DNA of 64,000 nucleotides from Proteles cristata cristata (Eukaryota; Chordata; Mammalia; Carnivora; Hyaenidae). Under the pieces are notes generated by a model. The model had not been told where the DNA came from and did not search any database. It saw only the letters and a program-made list of their open reading frames with translations. Position 1 is the stretch's first letter, and the number at the start of each line of letters is the position of its first letter. The stretch spans positions 186,001-250,000 of the forward strand of contig JAESUZ010005536.1 of assembly GCA_017311185.1 (NCBI GenBank). Reading direction: 5' to 3'. A program made the translations under genes and the position numbers. Positions 56,758 through 64,000 of the stretch are shown piece by piece.

Positions 56758-57018
56758 GCTCAGGTAACTGCTATGTATCTGTGGAAGGTTGTCTCCTCTG
56801 ATCTTACTCTCTGTTTTGAGCTTCTGAAGCTGTCTCTGCAACCAGTCAAAGGCAAGTCCTTATGCTGGTGCCAATTTCACACTAACCTAGTAAACCAACA
56901 CAACCCCCTGAAGTGCCTTTCACCTGTGGTCTGGTAGTCAGTGTAATGGGCTGCAAAAATCTACTCAGTTGGTTATGCCTAGCATTTCTTTGATAAAATA
57001 AAAAAGTATCAAGGGCAC

Positions 57019-57397
57019 TGTTAGGGACTGAATTATGTCCTGTCCCCCTTGCCAATTCATGTGTTGAATTCATAACCCCCAACACCTTAGAATGTAACTA
57101 TGCTTGGAGACAGGGTCTTTAAAGAGGTAATTAAGGTAATATGTGGTCCCACAGTAGGCTCTACTCCAATATGACTAGTGTCTTTATAAGAAGAGATTAA
57201 GACATGCACAGAAGAGAAGCCATGTGAGGGACAAAGGGCAAAGATGGCCATCTACAAGCCAAGGATAGAGGAAATCAACCCTGCCAACACCTTGATCTTG
57301 GACTTCGAGGCTCCAGAACCGTGAGAAAATACATTTCTGTTGTTTGAGCCACTCAGTCTATATGCCTTTGTTATGGCAGCCCAGGCAACCTAATATA
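57019..57397 (+). mobile_element. MLT1 LTR (ERVL-MaLR), near complete, sense
   Basis: Runs from TGTTAGGGACTGAATTATGT through GTGTCTTTATAAGAAGAGAT, CACCTTGATCTTGGACTTCG and TTTCTGTTGTTTGAGCCACT to CAACCTAATATA. Length (about 380 bp) fits a full LTR. No internal viral part flanks it, so it is a solo LTR. Confidence 0.88.
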
Positions 57398-57599
57398 GGG
57401 GTCATACATAGTATTATTTGGTAAGGAAAGTTTTTTCAGTCACATATGCATGTGATATGGTTGTGATGTAAAAATGTAGTGAATTCTGTATGTTAGATCA
57501 AAAATAAATTGATAAACACTACACCAGAGAGACACATACACACTTGATACAAAATCACAAAGGGGTGCTCTAACTGAGCCAAGACAAAAAAGGGGGAAA

Positions 57600-57755
57600 G
57601 AGCTCTGACTGAACACATTACAGGCACTCAGTGTACATTATCTCATGGCATCTTCACAGTGGCCCCACGCATGGCTTAGGCTGTATGTCTTGAGCCAACA
57701 AACTCAAGTGCCAGGAAGTTAAGTGACTTACACAGCCAGGTCTGACTCCAAAGTT
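57600..57755 (-). mobile_element. MIR SINE, antisense
   Basis: ACATTATCTCATGGCATCTT and AAGTTAAGTGACTTACACAG in reverse MIR order. Confidence 0.62.
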
Positions 57756-57874
57756 TATGGTGTATTATTCCTCATCATGAATCAGTCTGTACGTCTATGT
57801 CCCTGAGAACAGGATACAGTTTGACGATATTAAGGGATCAAAAGGAAAGGGGAAACATTTGTAAGTAAGAACAG

Positions 57875-58105
57875 CTAGCACTTACCAAACACTTCCTATG
57901 TGCCAGGCACTGTGCCGTGCTTTACATAAATGACCCCACTTCATCCTTAGTAACAACCTACAGAGTATAGGTTCTGTTCTCCGCGCTTTTCAGCTGAGGC
58001 AGTGTGGAGAAAATTAATTAACTTGCCCAAGGTTACAAAGCTGGTAAATTGCAGACCCGGGATCTGAACTCCCGTTGGTCTGAAATTTAAGTTAGAACTC
58101 TTGCC
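57875..58105 (-). mobile_element. MIR SINE, antisense, near full length
   Basis: TATGTGCCAGGCACTGTGCC, AACTTGCCCAAGGTTACAAA, GACCCGGGATCTGAACTCCC. The tRNA-like part is well kept. Confidence 0.82.
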
Positions 58106-58199
58106 CACCCCAATCTCTCCTCTGACCTGACTACATTTATGGTCCACTGAATATATAACTGTTTGCCAGCAGTCTCCGCTTCCAAAAAAAAAAAAGATG

Positions 58200-58325
58200 C
58201 ATATATTTTCTGTTCATATATTCAATAAATGCCAACTGAATACATATCACATGCCAGGCCCTGTTCTGAGGGTAGGGATACAATAATGAACAAAACAAAA
58301 TCCGTGCCATCATGGTGACCATTTG
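58200..58325 (-). mobile_element. L2 3' end, antisense
   Basis: TATTCAATAAATGCCAACTG, CACATGCCAGGCCCTGTTCT, AATGAACAAAACAAAATCCG, then TGCCATCATGG. Clear reverse L2 terminus. Confidence 0.74.
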
Positions 58326-58951
58326 GATAAAACTTTACAAATATAACCATAGCACAGTGACTGAAATCACCCCATGTGTAAGGGTCATGGGGAGTTAAGA
58401 TTCAGGTGTGTTAAAGGTATAGGCCAATGAAACTGAAGAAATTGTAGAAAACAAAGGAAGGTGGGTAAGGCTTACTACATAGAAATTTCTGGTAATTGTA
58501 TTTAATATCTCTTGTATTCACCATGTTTACTTATCACGTGGCCATGCTGAGTCTCCGAGCTGACTGGAAATGTTTCAATGGCAGGGCTACGTCATACTTT
58601 AAAATATCCTTAGTGCTTGGCACAGTGCACAGAAGTTTGAATTTATTTACTTATTTTTAAGTTGTTTTCAAGAGAGATGTGCAGAGGTTACTCAGGGACT
58701 TTCAAGTCAGATGTGATGACAGGGTTCAGACAGTCCGTGGGTAGTTCCAGAAGAGGATAGATACTGTCACATGGTATCAAGCACGTGAGCAAAGAATTAA
58801 ATATTTAACTAGAAAAGTCTGAGCTGAACCAAATGAGATGCCAGTACAATGGCTAGGAAATTAGAATGAAAGCCTGGTCATGAGAACATGAGAGAAAATT
58901 ATGCTGAGTGAAAGGAAACCAGAGCATGGAGCATTAAGAATTTAAATATAC
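58326..58951. other. Unique block, possible L2 scrap
   Basis: TAGTGCTTGGCACAGTGCAC near 58611 may be an L2 or MIR piece. Nothing else recognised. Confidence 0.35.
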
Positions 58952-59060
58952 CTGTGGCAAATATTTTTCCTGTGGTTCCTTTTGTCTTTAATTTTATCTA
59001 GGATTTTTACACGTACAGAAGCTTTATAGTTTTAGTCAAGTCTGTTGATTTTTTTCATTA
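58952..59060 (-). mobile_element. L1 ORF2 fragment, antisense (inverted half)
   Basis: GGCAAATATTTTTCCTGTGG and ACGTACAGAAGCTTTATAGT are the reverse of late ORF2. It is followed at once by a sense L1 3' tail. Confidence 0.62.
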
Positions 59061-59084
59061 AGAAATAAAGAAGTAAGCAAATAT

Positions 59085-59430
59085 TCAGATGCTGGAATGT
59101 TTAATACATGTTATTCATAATATCAAATATGAGAAAATTTAATTACATAGAAAAGGATGGTGAATGCTTAAGTAAACTATGTCTATTCATACAGTGGAAA
59201 ACTCCATAGTTGTTATTTATTAGAAAATGATCACAATTCAATATTAAGTAAAATCAGGATTGAAGCCATATAAACATATATACGATGCACAGCCTGTACA
59301 CAAAAGAGGGGGAAAAAAATACAGGCTTAACATTATTATCTCAATACAGTGTGATTAAGAGATGTTTTCACTTTCCTCTTTACAGCTCACCCAATTTTCT
59401 ACAGTACATATATATTTTAAAGACAGGCAA
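59085..59430 (+). mobile_element. L1 3' tail, sense
   Basis: TACATGTTATTCATAATATC, GGTGAATGCTTAAGTAAACT, AAAATGATCACAATTCAATA, then ATTTTCTACAGTACATATAT. Same design as 22690-23043. With the antisense piece before it, this looks like a second 5'-inverted L1. Confidence 0.58.
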
Positions 59431-59707
59431 AAAGAACCATTAGAAATAAGCTTAAAGCAAAGAGAAAGTTTGCATATAGTACCCTCATTGCACATCTCTG
59501 ACTTGCTGATAGTCTTGGCCACCCGAGGCGTGTGGCCACACTGGTACGGATGGCAAATTCTGGTAATGTTATTTAAAAATGAAAAAAGAAAGGAAGAACG
59601 AAAATATTTTTTACTCACCTGCAAAGAGGTTTCAAAATAGATTTGGCAGTGGCCAGGGCAGTCACAAGGATGTGATGATGAATTATAATGAATTACTTGG
59701 CTTTGAC
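59431..59707. other. Unique sequence
   Basis: Nothing recognised. Confidence 0.35.
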
Positions 59708-59830
59708 AATGCTTTCATTCAACAAGCATTTATTGAGTGCCTGTCATGCTCTAAACACTCTGTTAGGTATTGGACGGTCAAGTTGGGTCTCTGGGAACAA
59801 GTGACCCATGGGGCTGACACTGAGCCCACA
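59708..59830 (-). mobile_element. L2 3' end, antisense
   Basis: TTTCATTCAACAAGCATTTA, TTGAGTGCCTGTCATGCTCT, AAACACTCTGTTAGGTATTG. Reverse L2 terminus. Confidence 0.68.
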
Positions 59831-59904
59831 CACCCTGACTCTAGCAAGATCAGCAGCAGGCAGGGCTGGGCAGTAATCACGCAGGCCTGCCCTCAATCCT
59901 CCGG

Positions 59905-60030
59905 CCTCTTCTGGGCCGGGATCTGTGGCCTTGAGAAAGGCTGGCTTGGCCTCCCCAGCGCCAGCCGCCTCATTTGTAAAACAAGGATAATCCTGACCCA
60001 GTTCCCAGTGCTGTGGTGAAGAATAAATAA
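59905..60030 (+). mobile_element. MIR SINE, sense
   Basis: CCGCCTCATTTGTAAAACAA then GGATAATCCTGACCCAGTTC, then GTGGTGAAGAATAAATAAAA. MIR order. Confidence 0.66.
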
Positions 60031-60960
60031 AAAGCATTCTGGGCTTGTTTCTCTCTATTCAGTGCCAGATGGGTTCTACCTGTTAATAGCCAGCATTGCT
60101 TCCTTCCTTTGGAAACTGTGTATTTATTCTTTTTTTTTTTTAAAGGGGGGGTTAGAAATGAGGTTCCATGATTCAAGGGATATTCTGTATTTTTCTTCCT
60201 CCAAATATCAAGGTTAACAATTACAGAAATGAAAACTTGTTTCTCTACCTCAGACAAAAGCAGAGGAAACTCAAAGTTCTTACAAGGTTTGATGACATTC
60301 CAAGGACAGAACTAGGTGAGATGCTGCCAGTCTTTAGGGAAATAACACAATTATTACCAGCACTTCAACACCTAATAAAGTTGATTTTTAAAAGAGCACA
60401 TTTAAAAACAAACAAGTGTTCATCTAAGTGTTATAAAATTTAACATTTCTAAGACTAAAGGATACTGAAAGGGTGCCCAAATCAGACATAAATATGAAAA
60501 TGCTGCTTCTCTCCCATCCAAACTGAACTCATTTTTCAAACATTGGGAATGTCTGTCTAATTAATGCCCTATGATAGGCAGAAGAAGAGGTAGGGAAGGA
60601 ACAGGGAGAACAGAGGGCGAAACACATGGGACCTAAAACACGGGGCACATTGGAAGGCTCCCTTTTTTGGCTTTTAAGATGAACAAATAAGCACCGTACA
60701 GATACATTCAGCGAGAGGGAAAGTGCAGTTCTAACACCTAGTGTGTGAATTTCACATGAAAGGTTAAGGGTATTTTCAATTGTTGCTACAACGTCTTCTG
60801 AATCTTTGTGGTTCTTCTACCATAGGAAGGATTGGTAAATGGAGGGTTTCAACGGCTTTACAAATATCTGGACTAAATCCCCCCCAACCCCGCCCTGCCT
60901 TGCAACTGTTCATTTCAGTGATGTGAGATGTCAATAACCACATAGGTAGGGCAGGGCACA
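60031..60960. other. Repeat-poor block
   Basis: A T run lies at about 60128-60141. A 91-codon plus frame at 60168-60443 has no recognised domain. No repeat recognised. Confidence 0.38.
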
Positions 60961-61560
60961 AATGGCTCAGGTGAAGCAAAAAGCCTCTATTTATTTTTCT
61001 CTCCCCTTCCCGCTGCTCTGGAGCCTTCTCCAGTATTGTTATGCTGAGTCCCAAAGGTTCCAGCAGTGCCCGCACCCCCCACCCCAGCCCCCCATGGAGG
61101 GAAATGTTCAGGAGCAGCAGCCACAGGTTAAATCTTCAACACGGATGCTGCCAACATTGGACAAAGCTCGCAACATCTCGCCTGGGTGGGGCAGGACTAT
61201 ACAACTGGCAACCGTCATTTACTCCGAAGGACATGAGCATGCTATGATGATATATTCAGTAATTGCTCTATTTCTTAAAAAGAAGCTGTAAAAATCATAT
61301 TTAAAATGCTTGTTGATGCCCTGTGGGTATGAGTCACTTTGTAAAGCAGGATCAAAATGGATCCTCTGTTACGGGCTCCTGCTGGCTCTTTGATTCTAAA
61401 CAATTTTATAAATGTTAATGGGAGTAACGCACACATCAATGAGAGAATAAATTCCTTGGGTTTAGTGGCGCTTGAATTAATGATTCACAATAAGCAACGT
61501 AAAATGCTTTCTAATTTTCTTCCAAGTAATGACACACTACCCCAGAAGAGTTGAAAATAA
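60961..61560. other. Candidate conserved noncoding or regulatory block
   Basis: Repeat-free. The first half is GC-richer with a C-rich quadruplex-type tract at 61069-61093. The second half is AT-rich with many TAAT cores (GCGCTTGAATTAATGATTCA near 61466, ATCAATGAGAGAATAAATTC near 61435). The mix resembles developmental enhancers. Conservation not tested. Confidence 0.42.
61069..61093 (-). other. G-quadruplex motif on the minus strand
   Basis: Four C runs of 3, 6, 4 and 6 with gaps of 3, 1 and 2 bases. The minus strand fits the four-run quadruplex rule with short loops. Confidence 0.82.
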
Positions 61561-63299
61561 GGCCCAGATCTCACCACTGGGTGGAGGAGACCGCGGTGGG
61601 GCAGTGGGGGTGGCTGGTGGGAGGGAGATGGCTCTCAGCTGTCGGAGGCACACCAGGGGCTCTGCAGAAGTCTAGGGCACAGTGTGGGAGCATAGCAGGA
61701 GGGACGGACCCGACTTGCCCAAGGGATAGCGGACGTGATGAAGGGAGGAAAAGAAAACTCACAAGAAGCGAGCCTGACACAGAAGGAATTTACTACAATC
61801 TAAAATGGGGGTGGCTGCAACCGTGGTTCTTAAATCCGTCACAGGATCATTCCATTTTTTTTTTTCCAGAGCATAAGTTAATACTATTCATTGACTTCCA
61901 AAAATACCTACCAAGATGAAAATGGGAACTTAAGTTCCAGGGATGATGCAGCAGGATTCCTAATGAATAGGTTATTTTGCAGTGACACAAAACTCTCTAC
62001 TTTGAATTTTTGGAAACCCAGCTTCAGATTTAACCCTCTCTTGCCCAGGCCTGCAGGCCTCCTCACCCCTTCTCATGGGAAAGCAAATGCAGATGACTGG
62101 TACCCTGTGAGGATGCAGTGGGATGCCATGGGGGCTGCAGCAGAGACGAGTATAAATTGCAAATGCCTAAATTCCATCATTTGGGAAGATAATAGATTAA
62201 AACTTTAATCTAAGAATGTCTTCAGTGTTTGCTCTTCCATACTTAAATCACCTTATACCTCCTTACACTTTATCCTAATGCTTCACTGACGCTGAGAAGG
62301 CCTCTGCCAACAAGTAAGACCCCACAGCATCAGAGACCAGACACACAGTGGCAGGTGTGAGGCGCATCTGCTCTTAGCCCCAGAGGGTCTGGTGTTCCAT
62401 CTAGGCTCTGGCAGCAACAGGGCAGCACCTTGCTTGTTTAGCTCAGTGGTCACCTCTCCCTAGGCTGTTTTTGGAGCACTTTGGATTTAAAGGGTTTTGC
62501 ATCTAGGCATTCCAGTGTAATTCACTTCTGTCATAACCAAGGCAGGGGTCCACACACTGTGCATTTTATGCAGGGTTACATAGCTTTTCAAGGGAGTTCC
62601 CCATTTTTCCTGTAATATCTGCCTATATGGAATACACAAAAATTGAACTCAGAAATTCTTATGATGTATAGTTTAACTACACAAATATTTATAGGGAGAG
62701 AAATTTGATGGCTAGGGAAATGAATACTAAAATTCAACAGAACTTTCATACCAGCCACTTAGACACCTCTCAGAATGGCATCATTCACTCTACGAATTAT
62801 CAGAACACTGAGGGGTGTCTTCCAGTGGTCCAGGTCATACTAGAAGAACATAAACCCATTACAAAATTGCAAGTGAAGAGAATAAAGTATCAGATATCAT
62901 GTTAGCCTTTAAGACATTTGAACTATACACATATGCCAAGTTAACTTACCAATGCAATACCTAACCAGTGACTACTTGCCAAGAACAATGCAGAGTGGGT
63001 TCTGAAGAAACTGGGTAAAACTCCTAGATTTCTCAACCACACGTTTTTCTTGGCTAAGAAACTATAAAATTTTGGACTAGAAATGACCAGAATCCATCTG
63101 AAGTTCCTCTAAGTAAGAAAAATGACAATAAGTAGACTAGCTGTTTATCCACTTTTCTCCAGAAAAAAGGCCCCATCAGCTTTTGAGAACTGTTTTCCGG
63201 GTCCCATCTGCCTCAAAAAGGCACATTCCCACTGCCCTTCGGAGGTCACTGGGAGTTCAAGGGCACACTCCCATTTCATCCTCTGAGCACTGTTCTGGG
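61561..63299. other. Repeat-poor block, nothing recognised
   Basis: GC-rich with several CpGs at 61580-61760 and G-rich (GTGGGGCAGTGGGGGTGG). No repeat or exon recognised. The 122-codon plus frame at 61551-61919 has no recognised domain. Confidence 0.38.
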
Positions 63300-64000
63300 C
63301 TAATTCGTAGATTTTCAAATTTTCTAAATCAGGTAACTTTCAGGGGTACACATTAGTTTGGCTATTTTAAAAGTATTAATTCAATCTATTTAAATATTTG
63401 GGCTTCATTACAAAAATTTATTTTCCAAATGATGCCGCTTTTATGGCTTGACTTGGGCAGTGAGCTTTTTGTCACCCTACGGATCATGTTTGGAAGTCAA
63501 CAAGTAACATTAATAAATATCCAAGAGGCGTTCTTATTCTCCAGTTCCCTTGCATTGAGGACCACAATTTACAAAGCTGACCCGCTCCTGGCTAGTTTCA
63601 TTAGTCCTCAGCTTTTTAGTTTCATATTCTCCAATCTGCAAATGGTCAAGCAAGATTCTTATTAACATCAGAGAGGAAGGTAACCCACTGCATAATATTT
63701 GCAGCTAGTGTGAGTATGGGAGGTGGAGGCCACAGAGGGAAAGGGCTATGGAAGAAGCTGGGTAACAAGTGTGTCTGCGTACGGCTCTAGCTGGCTCACG
63801 TTTAACTATCACTGAGGTAACAAAACAACAATCTGCTGGGGATAATTTCACTTCTGCAGCAAACAGGGCAAACTGGAGAATTACCTGAAAAAATAATCTG
63901 TGGAGGAGCACGTGGAATTTTGGCTTCCCAAAGAAGCCATGCAACATTAATGTGGGATATTTTGCTTTCCAAGAAAATGTCGCAAATATCCACCATGTCA
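63300..64000. other. Repeat-poor AT-rich block
   Basis: AT-rich with several TAAT cores at 63380-63430 and 63505-63520. Possibly conserved noncoding. No exon signal recognised. The window ends in this block. Confidence 0.38.

Noticed and set aside
57019..57397. Endogenous retrovirus with coding genes
   Set aside because: Only a solo MLT1 LTR is present here and at 29452 and 53117; no internal viral genes were seen.
1..64000. A previously undescribed biological system
   Set aside because: I looked on both strands for gene clusters, regular spacing, arrays, RNA folds and repeats outside known families. What I found is explained by known mobile elements, microsatellites and unique noncoding DNA.

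Overview
The window looks like nuclear DNA from a cat-family carnivore (Felidae). The evidence is about 25 copies of a tRNA-derived carnivore SINE (CAN-SINE/SINEC type). Several carry the felid-style head (GCGCCTGGGTGGCTCAGTCGG), a CT-rich middle and an AATAAAT plus poly-A tail. Many sit between direct repeats of 11-20 bp. An L1 with a carnivore-type 3' end, and older mammal-wide L1, L2, L3/CR1, MIR, MLT1 and hAT-Charlie copies, fit a placental mammal. I cannot tell the species, the chromosome or the neighbouring genes. Family names come from remembered consensus patterns, not from a database search.

I found no protein-coding exon, tRNA, rRNA or snRNA gene that I can defend. The longest open frames are 188 and 186 codons, have no recognisable domain and are within chance for 64 kb. 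Many shorter ones are translations of SINE, L1, L2 or LTR sequence. The window is best read as intergenic or deep-intronic DNA.

Layout. 0.3-1.8 kb: a 5'-inverted L1 inserted into an older L1. 1.8-16.4 kb: unique sequence with L2, MIR, MER5-like, hAT and SINE copies. 16.5-17.3 kb: an antisense L2 with a (CATC)n array at its 3' tail and a SINE inside. 17.7-19.2 kb: a long L3/CR1 remnant covering the end of the reverse transcriptase. 19.4-21.7 kb: a decayed L1 ORF2 with three SINEs. 22.7-23.5 kb: two L1 3' ends, one inserted in the other. 23.8-27.5 kb: mostly unique, with a CpG-enriched patch at 25.56-25.92 kb. 27.5-44 kb: scattered MIR, L2, hAT, L1 and SINE copies between unique blocks. 44.6-45.2 kb: a hAT element with both ends and a near-matching 8-bp target duplication. 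51.4-55.0 kb: the densest nest, with five SINEs and an MLT1 LTR in and beside an old L1. 57.0 kb: a complete-looking MLT1 LTR. 59.0-59.4 kb: a second L1 with inverted halves. 60-64 kb: repeat-poor, with the best candidates for conserved noncoding DNA.

No genes work together here. The main story is the relative age of nested insertions, which the target-site duplications let one order. I saw nothing that amounts to a new biological system. The strongest leads are the nested insertions, the inverted SINE pair at 51.4-51.9 kb, the CpG-rich patch at 25.6 kb and the repeat-free 61.0-61.6 kb block.
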